From positions 5,389,501 to 5,453,500 of the forward strand of contig NZ_CP119075.1 of the NCBI RefSeq assembly GCF_029023725.1: a stretch of DNA of 64,000 nucleotides. The letters are read 5' to 3'. This document shows, piece after piece, positions 26,016 to 34,053 of the stretch. Position 1 is the first letter of the stretch. Each line of letters opens with the position of its first letter. Under the pieces are notes generated by a model. It was not told where the DNA came from and made no database searches. It worked only from the letters and a program-made list of their open reading frames with translations. A program made the position numbers and the translations under genes. The DNA is from Synoicihabitans lomoniglobus. GTDB lineage: Bacteria; Verrucomicrobiota; Verrucomicrobiia; Opitutales; Opitutaceae.

Positions 26016-28436
26016 TCAGTCCACGCGCAGGGCTTCGGTGGGGGTGACTTTGGTGGCGCGGCGGGCGGGGAGCCAGCAGGCGGACAGGCCGACGGTCGTG
26101 AGCAGGGCGATGATGCTGCTGAAAAGCAGCGGGTCGTGCGCGCTGATGCCGAGCAAGAGTCCCGTGCTGGTGAGCAGGCTGGTCGCCCCATAGGCACCGG
26201 CTAGTCCGAGCAGGAGGCCGATGCCGAGTTGGGTGAGTCCGCGCGAGAGCACGAGGCGGGCGATGTGGCGGGCCGTGGCGCCGAGCGCCATGCGAATGCC
26301 AATCTCGCGGGTGCGGCGCACGGTCTGGTGTGCAATCACGCCGTAGATGCCGACCGCGGCCATGAGCAAGCCCGTGAACGCGAACACGGAAAAGACCGTG
26401 CCGAAGACCTTGAGAAACCAACGTTGGCGTTCGAGGCCGGCGGCCAGGGTGTTGGCCTCGAACAGCGGCAGCGTGGGGTCGATGCGTTGCACGATTTGGC
26501 GCACAGGTGTGGCCAAGGTTGCGGCGTCGCCGTTGGTGCGCAGAATGAGTCCCATCCAGCCCCACGATTGTTGCTGGTAGGTGAGATGGATGGTGGGCGG
26601 AGAATCCGCTTCGCCGGGATTCAAATCCATGTCTGCGCAGATCCCGATGATGGTCATCCACGGTTCATCGTCTGTGTCGGAAACCATCCGGATGCGTTGG
26701 CCGAGGGCGGTGGCATCGGGCCAATGTCGCGCGGCAAACGCGCGGGATACGATGACGGCTTCGCGTCCAGTCTCACCGTCGTTGGCATCGAACAGGCGGC
26801 CTTGTTGCAGTGGGACTCCAACGGTCTGCAGGTAGTCGAGGGACTCCACGACCATGGAAACCTGGGGTGGGTTTTCGGGATCAGGATGCGGCAGGCCTTC
26901 GATTTCGACCCCGCGTCGATTGCCGCCGAGCCCGGGAAAGGAGTTGGCGGCGGCGGCGTGGGTGACGCCGGGCAGGCCGCGCAACGCGGGCAGGAGTTGA
27001 GCGAAGAACTGCTGGCGAGTTTCGGCCTCGTGATAGCGTTCCCCTTCGGCCTCGGGCAATTGTAGGCGAGCGGTGAATACGGTGTCGGGGCGCGTGTAGG
27101 CGTTGAGTTCCTGCACGGCGAAAAAACTGCGGATCATCGCGCCGGCACCCGCCAAGAGCACGACGGTCAACGCGAATTGCACCACGACCAATGTGCCCGT
27201 GAGTCGGCTGCGACTGCTGCCGGCCCCGGGCGTGCCTTCCTTGATCGCGGTGGTGAGATCGACGCGGGAGGCGCGCAACGCCGGCACGAGGCCGAACACG
27301 ACCCCGCTGCTGATCGAGATGGCGGCAAAATAAAGGGCGGCCCGCCAGTCCATCTCGAACGTGATCCAATAGGGGCGACCGACATTGGCCGTGGCCAAAT
27401 CGAACGCTCGCAAACCGAAGCCCGAGAACGCGAGTCCGAGCAATCCGCCGATGCCGCTGAGCAGCACGCTCTCCACCAGCAGTTGGCGAATGAGCTGAGG
27501 GCGCGAGGCGCCGACGGCGGCCCGCACCGCGATCTCTCGTCCGCGGCTCACGGCGCGGCCCAGCATCATGTTGGCGACGTTGGCGCAGGCGATGAGCAGC
27601 ACGAAACCGACGGCGCCGAGCATCATGAGAAAAATGGTTTTGATCGGCCCGCCGTTGTAGGTCTCGTGAAAGGTGCGCACGATCAGGCCGCGGTCTTCGT
27701 TGGTCGTAGGGTGTTCGTTTGCGAGGCGCGCGGCGATGACCGCGAGATCGGATTGGGCGGCAGTGAGGGTGGTGCCGGGGTTGAGCAGGCCGAAGAGTTC
27801 GAGGGAGTGTCGCGTGCGGTCCTCACGATTCGCTGTCGGTTGCAAGGGCATCCACAGGTCTTCGAGGTTGGGAAACTTGAAGCCATCGGGCATGATCCCG
27901 ACGACTGTCGCGGGCTGGCCATTGACTTGGATACTGCGTCCGAGCACGTCGGCGGCGCCGGCATAGCGTTGTTGCCAAAGTCCGTGGCTCAACAGCACGA
28001 CGTTTTCGGCTCCGGCGGAACCATCGGCGGGACTGAATCCACGCCCCATCTGCGGCGGAGTGTGCAGCATCTCGAAGAGTCCGGCCGAGACGCGGCCGAG
28101 GTTGTAGCGTTCGGGCGGGATGTCGGTTTCGCTGATCGTGCCTTGCCCGCGCTCGACGGCTTCGAGACTTTCGAAACTCTGGTTTTGCGTGCGCAGTTCG
28201 AGAAAGTCCGGCCACGAAATCCGCGAACGGTCCTCGGGGTTGGTGAGTTTTTCGCTGGATACCGTCACCATGCGTTCACCGCCGGGGAAGGAGAGCGGTT
28301 TGTAGAGCACGGCATTCACCAGCGTGAAAACGGTCGAGTTGATGCCGATGCCGAGGGCGAGGGTAATGATGACAGCGGCGGAGAACCACCGATGTTTCGC
28401 GAGCATGCGAAACGCGAAACGGAGATCTTGGAACAT
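26016..28436 (-). CDS. ADOP/MacB-type ABC transporter permease
   Basis: The 806-residue protein has the duplicated orphan permease layout: an opening FRMLAKHRWFSAAVIITLALGIGINSTVF, a MacB periplasmic core domain, an FtsX block with three helices (around LLIACANVANMMLGRAVSRGREIAVRAAVGASRPQ), a second core domain and a final FtsX block (HQTVRRTREIGIRMALGATARHIARLVL). It lacks an ATPase domain and no ATPase gene is adjacent, as usual for acidobacterial duplicated orphan permeases. The cargo is unknown. The start ATG is at 28436, about 100 bp from a 33-bp palindrome in the divergent promoter region. Confidence 0.9.
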   Translation of the reverse strand: MFQDLRFAFRMLAKHRWFSAAVIITLALGIGINSTVFTLVNAVLYKPLSFPGGERMVTVSSEKLTNPEDRSRISWPDFLELRTQNQSFESLEAVERGQGTISETDIPPERYNLGRVSAGLFEMLHTPPQMGRGFSPADGSAGAENVVLLSHGLWQQRYAGAADVLGRSIQVNGQPATVVGIMPDGFKFPNLEDLWMPLQPTANREDRTRHSLELFGLLNPGTTLTAAQSDLAVIAARLANEHPTTNEDRGLIVRTFHETYNGGPIKTIFLMMLGAVGFVLLIACANVANMMLGRAVSRGREIAVRAAVGASRPQLIRQLLVESVLLSGIGGLLGLAFSGFGLRAFDLATANVGRPYWITFEMDWRAALYFAAISISSGVVFGLVPALRASRVDLTTAIKEGTPGAGSSRSRLTGTLVVVQFALTVVLLAGAGAMIRSFFAVQELNAYTRPDTVFTARLQLPEAEGERYHEAETRQQFFAQLLPALRGLPGVTHAAAANSFPGLGGNRRGVEIEGLPHPDPENPPQVSMVVESLDYLQTVGVPLQQGRLFDANDGETGREAVIVSRAFAARHWPDATALGQRIRMVSDTDDEPWMTIIGICADMDLNPGEADSPPTIHLTYQQQSWGWMGLILRTNGDAATLATPVRQIVQRIDPTLPLFEANTLAAGLERQRWFLKVFGTVFSVFAFTGLLMAAVGIYGVIAHQTVRRTREIGIRMALGATARHIARLVLSRGLTQLGIGLLLGLAGAYGATSLLTSTGLLLGISAHDPLLFSSIIALLTTVGLSACWLPARRATKVTPTEALRVD

Positions 28437-28539
28437 AAGCGGGCAGGGGGCGGACGAGCGGACGAAACGTGGGTTCGAATGCTATCACCCGGCGAGGACC
28501 GCCAAAGTTGCAGAAACTTCGTTGGCGCGCCGCATCCTC

Positions 28540-28572
28540 GCGAAAGTGTAACCATAATGGTTACACTTTCGC
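28540..28572. repeat. Perfect 33-bp palindrome, copy 2
   Basis: Arms GCGAAAGTGTAACCAT and ATGGTTACACTTTCGC around a single A. The inner 23 bp is identical to the palindrome at 3837-3859, and the outer 8-bp arms match the palindrome at 18481-18507. It lies between the divergent permease and dienelactone hydrolase genes. Confidence 0.88.
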
Positions 28573-28638
28573 GGCGTGGGGGCCGACGGCGTGGGAGTTT
28601 GGTTTGCTTTTAGGCGCGGGTGCTTATGTTGCCCATCT

Positions 28639-29427
28639 ATGAAACGTCGCTTCCTGTTGCCCCTGCTTTTCGCCGCGCTCTACGCCGGCTCGGTTCATGC
28701 CGCCCTTGAGTCCAAGACCGTGCGTTACGAGCTCGGTGGGTCCACCTTCGAGAGCACGATTGTTTACGATACCGCCGCGGCCCAGCCGCAGCCCGGCGTG
28801 TTGATGGTGCCGAATTGGATGGGGCCGACCGCCAACGCCATGACCAAGGCCCGAATGGTCGCGGCCAACGGTTACGTGGTGATGGTCACCGACATGTATG
28901 GCGTCGATGTGCGTCCAGCCAATGGCAGCGAGGCCGGGGCCGCCGCGGGTTTCGTGCGCGGCGACCGCGCGTTGATGCGAGCGCGGGCGGCCAAGGGCTT
29001 GGACGTTTTATTGAGTAACGCGAAGGCGGTGAACCTCGATAAGTCCAAGTTGGCCGCGATCGGATTTTGTTTTGGCGGGGGCACCGTGCTGGAGCTCGGT
29101 CGCAGTGGGGCGAAGCTCGATGCGATCGTGTCGTTTCACGGCGATCTCGTCTCGCCCACGCTGGAGGCGGATGCCGCCAAGACGAAGGCGAAGGTGCTGG
29201 TGTTGCACGGCGCGGCCGATCCCTACGTCCCGCAAACCGACGTCGCCCAGTTTACCACCGCCATGCTCGCGACCGACGTGGACTGGCAGCTGGTTGAGTT
29301 CAGCGGCACGGTGCATTCGTTCACCAATCCGGATGCCGCTGCCGCCGGGCAGTCGGAATACAACGCCCTGAGTTCGGCGCGGGCTTTTACCATGATGAAC
29401 GCCCTGTTCACGGAAATTTGGCGATGA
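28639..29427 (+). CDS. Secreted dienelactone hydrolase family protein
   Basis: The 262-residue protein has a signal peptide (MKRRFLLPLLFAALYAGSVHA). The alpha/beta hydrolase core shows the dienelactone hydrolase triad: Cys144 in GFCFGGG, Asp194 in HGAADPY and His226 in TVHSFTNP. The Cys nucleophile is the mark of this family. Start at 28639 gives the signal peptide at the true N-terminus; open frame from 28576 does not. It may hydrolyse lactones or esters in the periplasm; the substrate is not known. Confidence 0.88.
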   Translation: MKRRFLLPLLFAALYAGSVHAALESKTVRYELGGSTFESTIVYDTAAAQPQPGVLMVPNWMGPTANAMTKARMVAANGYVVMVTDMYGVDVRPANGSEAGAAAGFVRGDRALMRARAAKGLDVLLSNAKAVNLDKSKLAAIGFCFGGGTVLELGRSGAKLDAIVSFHGDLVSPTLEADAAKTKAKVLVLHGAADPYVPQTDVAQFTTAMLATDVDWQLVEFSGTVHSFTNPDAAAAGQSEYNALSSARAFTMMNALFTEIWR

Positions 29428-29484
29428 CGGAGGTGGGCCGTGTTACGCTAAAATCCGGACTCGCTGCGGGTTTAGGAAAACAAT

Positions 29485-29534
29485 AGAGCAAATTCCCGCT
29501 AGCCATCATCCCGCGATGGGAGGCAATTTGCTCT
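29485..29534 (+). promoter_or_regulatory. Inverted repeat in the 5' leader of the GH43 gene
   Basis: 10-bp arms AGAGCAAATT (29485-29494) and AATTTGCTCT (29525-29534) flank a 30-nt interval with a small inner stem CCATC/GATGG. The second arm ends 4 nt before the ATG at 29539. As RNA it would form a hairpin that covers the ribosome site; as DNA it could be an operator. Either would control glycosidase expression. Confidence 0.45.
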
Positions 29535-29538
29535 CTTC

Positions 29539-30495
29539 ATGTCGGATAAGCCCCTTATTACCCACCTTTATACCGCCGATCCCTCGGCTCACGTCTACAA
29601 CGGCCGCATCTACGTCTACCCCTCGCACGACCGTGAGACGGACCAGCCGACGAACGACAACGGCGATCAGTATGACATGGTGGACTACCATGTCTTTTCG
29701 ATGGACGAAGTCGGTGCCGAAGTGACCGACCATGGGGTGGCGCTCGCGGTGGAGGACATTCCGTGGGCCAAGAACCAACTTTGGGCACCCGACGCCGCCG
29801 CCAAGAACGGCAAATACTACCTGTTTTTCCCGGCCCGCGATCACGACGACATTTTCCGTATCGGCGTCGCGGTGGGTGACAAACCCGAGGGTCCCTTCAA
29901 GGCCGAGCCCGAGCCGATCAAAAACAGTTACTCGATCGACCCGGCGGTGCTCGTCGACGACGACAACGCGGCCTATCTGTATTTCGGCGGCATCTGGGGA
30001 GGGCAACTCCAGCAATGGTCGGGCAACCAGCACGATCCGAGCGGTGAAGAGCCGACGGGCGACGTGCCCGCCATCGGCCCGCGCGTGGCCAAGTTGAGCG
30101 ACGATATGACCGCCCTCGCCGAAGACGTGCGCGAGATTCAGATTCTCGACGAGAACGGTGAACGGCTCAAAGCCGATGACCACGATCGTCGCTTCTTTGA
30201 AGGCGCTTGGATGCACAAACACCAAGGCCGTTACTACCTGTCCTACTCGACAGGCGACACGCACTACCTGGTCTATGCGACGGCCGACAATCCCTACGGA
30301 CCGTTCACGTATGGCGGTCGCATCCTCGAGCCGGTGGTGGGATGGACGACACACCATTCCATCGTCGAGCACCAGGGCCGTTGGTTCCTCTTCCATCACG
30401 ATTCTTCGCTGTCGGGGGGGGTGAACCACTTACGGTGCGTGAAAGCCAAAGAGATCTTCTACGACGACGCCGGCAACATCCTGCCCGTCGTCTGA
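29539..30495 (+). CDS. Glycoside hydrolase family 43 protein
   Basis: The 318-residue cytoplasmic protein is a five-bladed GH43 propeller. The catalytic base is Asp14 (YTADPSAHVY), the pKa-modulating Asp is Asp134 (SIDPAV), and the catalytic acid is Glu221 (FFEGAWM). Other family strands include NQLWAPDAAAKNGKYYLFF and YYLSYSTGDTHYLVYATADNP. Members are beta-xylosidases or alpha-L-arabinofuranosidases acting on hemicellulose oligosaccharides. No signal peptide, so it would act on imported sugars. Linked by position with the YiaK-like dehydrogenase downstream. Confidence 0.9.
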   Translation: MSDKPLITHLYTADPSAHVYNGRIYVYPSHDRETDQPTNDNGDQYDMVDYHVFSMDEVGAEVTDHGVALAVEDIPWAKNQLWAPDAAAKNGKYYLFFPARDHDDIFRIGVAVGDKPEGPFKAEPEPIKNSYSIDPAVLVDDDNAAYLYFGGIWGGQLQQWSGNQHDPSGEEPTGDVPAIGPRVAKLSDDMTALAEDVREIQILDENGERLKADDHDRRFFEGAWMHKHQGRYYLSYSTGDTHYLVYATADNPYGPFTYGGRILEPVVGWTTHHSIVEHQGRWFLFHHDSSLSGGVNHLRCVKAKEIFYDDAGNILPVV

Positions 30496-30508
30496 CGGCG
30501 GAAGTGTT

Positions 30509-30583
30509 TGTTACCGAAGGTAACGAAGAGAACGAAGCCACGCCGACGCCGGGTCTTTGATCTCTTCGTTGCCTTCGGTCACA
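30509..30583. repeat. 75-bp inverted repeat between GH43 and dehydrogenase genes
   Basis: Arms of 23 bp (30509-30531 and 30561-30583) pair at 21 positions: TGTTACCGAAGGTAACGAAG versus the reverse complement of CTTCGTTGCCTTCGGTCACA. The core ACCGAAGGTAACGAAGAGA looks like an intergenic repeat family. It lies directly behind the GH43 stop and could fold as a strong hairpin limiting read-through, although no T-tract follows. Confidence 0.7.
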
Positions 30584-30669
30584 TGGGCGGATTCTTGCGG
30601 TTAACGCGTTAGCGGGGGCGCGGTGGCTTGGCGTTGCGGTGAATTGGGGAGACCCACACGTTCCGTGGC

Positions 30670-31650
30670 ATGCCACGCGTGCCTGCTCCTAAGTTTATCG
30701 ACCTTGTCACCGGCCTGTTTGAGCGCGAAGGCGTGAGTGCGTCGCGTGCCCGCCGGGTGGCCGAATTGTATGCGCAAGCCAGTGCCGATGGCGTGCACTC
30801 ACATGGCGCGAACCGCGTGCCGCATGTGTTGGCGTGGTTGCGAGGTGGTCAGATCAGCAATCATGACCGCGATCCCGAGCGCGTGGCCGCATTCGGAGCC
30901 CTGGAGCGCTATGACGGTCACGGGAGTTTTGGGGCGCTCAATGCCGAGTTTTGCATGGACCGCGCCATGGCATTGGCCGACGACCACGGCCTCGGCTGTG
31001 TGGCCTTGCGCAACACCGGTCACTGGGGCCGGCCCGGTAACTACGGTTGGCGCGCGGTCGAGCGGGGTTATCTCGGTATTTGCTGGTCGAATACGGAGCC
31101 CATGATGCCGGCGTGGGGCGGGACCACCAAGTCGATCGGCAATAATCCCATCGTGTTCGCGGCCCCGGGTGAGAACGGAGCGCACCTCGTGCTCGATATT
31201 GCGATGAGCCAGTATTCGTGGGGACGGCTTGATTCACATCGCGCATCGGGTGAACCGCTGCCGGTGCCGGGTGGGCTTGACGCGGAAGGTCAGGTGACCT
31301 CCGACCCCGATGAGATTTTGCAGCGCGGCACCATGTTTCCCATGGGGTTTTGGAAAGGGTCCGGTCTGGCGATCGTCTTGGATGCCTTTGCCGCCATTTT
31401 GGCCGATGGGGCCAACTCGGCGAAGCTCACCGATGGACTGGGGCTGAGCCAGGTGTTCATCGCGATGAAACCCAACGCGCTGGGAGGCGCGGGTGCGGCG
31501 GCCCGAACGCGCGAGGTGATCGAGGGGTTGGCGACGGCCAACCCGGAGGCGCGATATCCCGGACAGGCCGTGTTGGCGGCGCGGCGGGAGAGCGCGCAGG
31601 CAGGGCTGTTTGTGCGCGATGATGTGTGGGCGCAGCTGACGGCGGAGTAG
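30670..31650 (+). CDS. Malate/L-lactate dehydrogenase family (YiaK-like)
   Basis: The 326-residue protein belongs to the NAD(P)-dependent Ldh_2 family that includes 2,3-diketo-L-gulonate reductase (YiaK), ureidoglycolate and sulfolactate dehydrogenases. Motifs are SADGVHSHGANRVPHVL (substrate His), RNTGHWGRPGNYGWRAVERGY, STEP-like SNTEPMMPAWGG, IGNNPIVFAAPG and GFWKGSGLAIVLDAFAAIL. It follows the GH43 gene and precedes a DASS transporter, so a role in sugar-acid breakdown is plausible. Cofactor and substrate cannot be fixed. Confidence 0.88.
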   Translation: MPRVPAPKFIDLVTGLFEREGVSASRARRVAELYAQASADGVHSHGANRVPHVLAWLRGGQISNHDRDPERVAAFGALERYDGHGSFGALNAEFCMDRAMALADDHGLGCVALRNTGHWGRPGNYGWRAVERGYLGICWSNTEPMMPAWGGTTKSIGNNPIVFAAPGENGAHLVLDIAMSQYSWGRLDSHRASGEPLPVPGGLDAEGQVTSDPDEILQRGTMFPMGFWKGSGLAIVLDAFAAILADGANSAKLTDGLGLSQVFIAMKPNALGGAGAAARTREVIEGLATANPEARYPGQAVLAARRESAQAGLFVRDDVWAQLTAE

Positions 31651-31763
31651 CAATCGCCCCGGACTCGGGCAGTGCGCGTATTTTGGGGAAAACGCGCCGC
31701 CTGCTGTGATCGGCGGGAGTGTGATTTACAGATGCGAAGCGCTGGGACTAGAGATAGTCTGCC

Positions 31764-33179
31764 ATGCGCGATACCCGCAAATCCGCCCAGAAGTATCTGG
31801 GCAAGCTCGATCCCCATTCGAAAGGTATCGTGCGAAAAATTATCGGCTCATTGTTGTTCGCCAGTGTGGCGGCGGCCCTCCCGGAATACGCCGGGCTGAG
31901 CGAAGCGGGACGCTGGTGTTTGTTCATCCTGCTCTTGGCGGGCGGATTGTGGGTGACGGAGGCGATTCCGGCGTTTGCGGTTTCGCTGCTCGTCATCGGA
32001 TTGGAGATCATGGTGCTCGGGCGGCCGGGTGGCGTGTTGGCCGAAACCAAGTCGGACTGGACGATGTTTGTGGAGCCGTGGTCGAGTCCGGTGATCTGGT
32101 TGTTTTTTGGCGGATTCGTGCTCGCCTCGGCGGCGGCGAAATCGGGACTGGACCGGCAGGTTTGCGCGATGGTGATCCGGCGATGTCAGTCGAAACCGTC
32201 GCTGGTATTGTTGGGCGTCATGGGGGTGACGTTCGTCTTCTCGATGTTCGTTTCCAATACGGCGACGACCGCGATGATGATGGCGGTGGTCACGCCGGTC
32301 ATCATTGCCCTGCCCAAGGATCAAAAATTTGCCCGGGCGCTTTTGCTCGGGGTGCCCGTCGCGGCCAATCTGGGCGGTATGGGCACGGTCATCGGCAGTC
32401 CACCCAACGCGATCGCGGTGGGCATCCTGCAGGACAAGGACCCGGTGTCGTTTCTGCAGTGGATGGCGATCGGATTGCCGCCGGCGTTGGTGCTCGCGGG
32501 GGTTGGGTTTGTCTACCTGCTCGTGCGCTATCCGGCGGGGAATACGAAGCTCGATCTGTCGAGCGCCCTGAGCCCGTCGATCGGCGAGGAACCGGCGCCG
32601 CGGTGGCAGCAGACGGTGGTTTTTGTGGTGTTCATGGTGACAGTGGGTTTGTGGATGTCGGGCCCGCTGCACGGGGTGCCGACGCCGGTGGTATCGTTTG
32701 TGCCGATCACGGCCTTCACGGTCACGGGCGTGCTGGGCGCGTTTGATATGCGGAAATTGCCGTGGGACGTGCTCCTCTTGATGACAGGAGGTCTGTCGCT
32801 GGGCGTGGGGGTCTCGGAGACGGGCCTGGCCGATTGGTTGCTACAACAACTGCCGGTGGATGCGGTGAGTCCGTTCGTGTTGGCGGGGGCGTTTGCCTTT
32901 GGCTGCATGGCGTTGTCCAACTTCATGAGCAACACGGCCGCCACCAACATCATCGTGCCGGTGGCGGCGGCGATCGGCACCGGGTTTGATCTGAAAATCA
33001 TCGCGCCGATCGCGCTCGCGGCATCGACGGCGATGTGTCTGCCGGTATCGACGCCGCCGAATGCGATCGCCTACAGCTCCGGCCGGCTGGAAGCCAAGGA
33101 TTTTGTGGCCGTGGGCATTATCATGGGAATCCTCGGCGCGGCTCTGGCGACCGGATGGTGCGCATTGGTTTTGGATTAA
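31764..33179 (+). CDS. SLC13/DASS family anion:Na+ symporter
   Basis: The 471-residue membrane protein has the VcINDY-type fold with the paired SNT motifs: FVSNTATTAMMMAVVTP in the first half and FMSNTAATNIIVPVAAA in the second. LGGMGTVIGSPPNAIAVG and CLPVSTPPNAIAYSSG are the matching re-entrant tips. About 11 helices are present. Members import C4-dicarboxylates, citrate or sulfate with Na+. It follows the YiaK-like dehydrogenase by 113 bp on the same strand. Confidence 0.92.
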   Translation: MRDTRKSAQKYLGKLDPHSKGIVRKIIGSLLFASVAAALPEYAGLSEAGRWCLFILLLAGGLWVTEAIPAFAVSLLVIGLEIMVLGRPGGVLAETKSDWTMFVEPWSSPVIWLFFGGFVLASAAAKSGLDRQVCAMVIRRCQSKPSLVLLGVMGVTFVFSMFVSNTATTAMMMAVVTPVIIALPKDQKFARALLLGVPVAANLGGMGTVIGSPPNAIAVGILQDKDPVSFLQWMAIGLPPALVLAGVGFVYLLVRYPAGNTKLDLSSALSPSIGEEPAPRWQQTVVFVVFMVTVGLWMSGPLHGVPTPVVSFVPITAFTVTGVLGAFDMRKLPWDVLLLMTGGLSLGVGVSETGLADWLLQQLPVDAVSPFVLAGAFAFGCMALSNFMSNTAATNIIVPVAAAIGTGFDLKIIAPIALAASTAMCLPVSTPPNAIAYSSGRLEAKDFVAVGIIMGILGAALATGWCALVLD

Positions 33180-33279
33180 GGGGCGGCGAATGTGCGCCCT
33201 CATAATTAGACGAATGATGCGATGAGAATCGCCAGATCTGCGCATCGTTGCGGGCGCGTTTCCGATAATCTGGGCGGTG

Positions 33280-33975
33280 ATGAAAACAACCCACCGCTTA
33301 CGAGGCCGGACGGCACTCACCAGTGGACTCATGCTGAGTCTGCTCTGGCCCGTCCTGGCGCGGGCCGATGATTTTCAGTCGTGGACGGGACTGTTTGTGC
33401 AGCAGACACTCGACGCCAAAACGTCCGTAACTTGGCGGGCGGAGCCGCGGTTCACCGACGACGCGAGTTACCTCGGCACGGTGTTTTTAAGGGCCGCGGT
33501 GGCGCGCACCTACAACCGCTCGACCAAGTGGACGGCCGACCTCACCTACATCGATGCCCGCAGTGAAGACCCCGTCACGGGCGACACGCGGCATGGCGAG
33601 CAGTTTTGGGTGGGCGGCGGACACACCTCGCGTTGGTGGCTCTCCGAACAGTGGGGGGTCGCACTGCGGCAAAGTCTGCGCGCGCGGTGGCTCGATGGGC
33701 AGGACTCGCCCAACATTGTATCGCGGCACTACGGAGAGGTGGCGTGGCGGCCGACGCGTCCGGGGTATTTCCAAGGGGTTTATGCCGGAGCCGAAGGGTT
33801 CGTGGAATACGCCAACGACACGCGGCCGGAGTATCGTCTCACGCCGTTCGGGGTGCGGTTGCGGCCCACGGAGCATACCAGTCTGAGCGTGTTTTACCTG
33901 ATCCGCGCGCGGAAATACGGATCGGACTGGCGGCGGGCCAATGTGATTGGCACCTATCTGACCTGGCGCATTTGA
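33280..33975 (+). CDS. DUF2490 outer membrane beta-barrel protein
   Basis: The 231-residue protein has a signal peptide (about residues 1-30, ending LLWPVLARADD). The mature part is made of alternating amphipathic strands: WTGLFVQQTLDAKTSVTWRAEPRF, KWTADLTYIDARS, WWLSEQWGVALRQSLRARW and a final strand IGTYLTWRI with an aromatic near the end, as in outer-membrane barrels. This is the DUF2490 pattern. A GTG one codon upstream (33277) is an alternative start. Function unknown. Confidence 0.82.
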   Translation: MKTTHRLRGRTALTSGLMLSLLWPVLARADDFQSWTGLFVQQTLDAKTSVTWRAEPRFTDDASYLGTVFLRAAVARTYNRSTKWTADLTYIDARSEDPVTGDTRHGEQFWVGGGHTSRWWLSEQWGVALRQSLRARWLDGQDSPNIVSRHYGEVAWRPTRPGYFQGVYAGAEGFVEYANDTRPEYRLTPFGVRLRPTEHTSLSVFYLIRARKYGSDWRRANVIGTYLTWRI

Positions 33976-34053
33976 GTCCCGGAGTGGGACCTTAGCGCTT
34001 GGCAGCGGGAGCGGGCCCGGGCAGGGTGGCGTCCGCTTTCCTCTATCACGCTT

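Noticed and set aside
27177..28613. 478-codon plus-strand frame across the ADOP permease gene
   Set aside because: Antisense to a clear permease, low-complexity product, and it runs through the palindrome at 28540.
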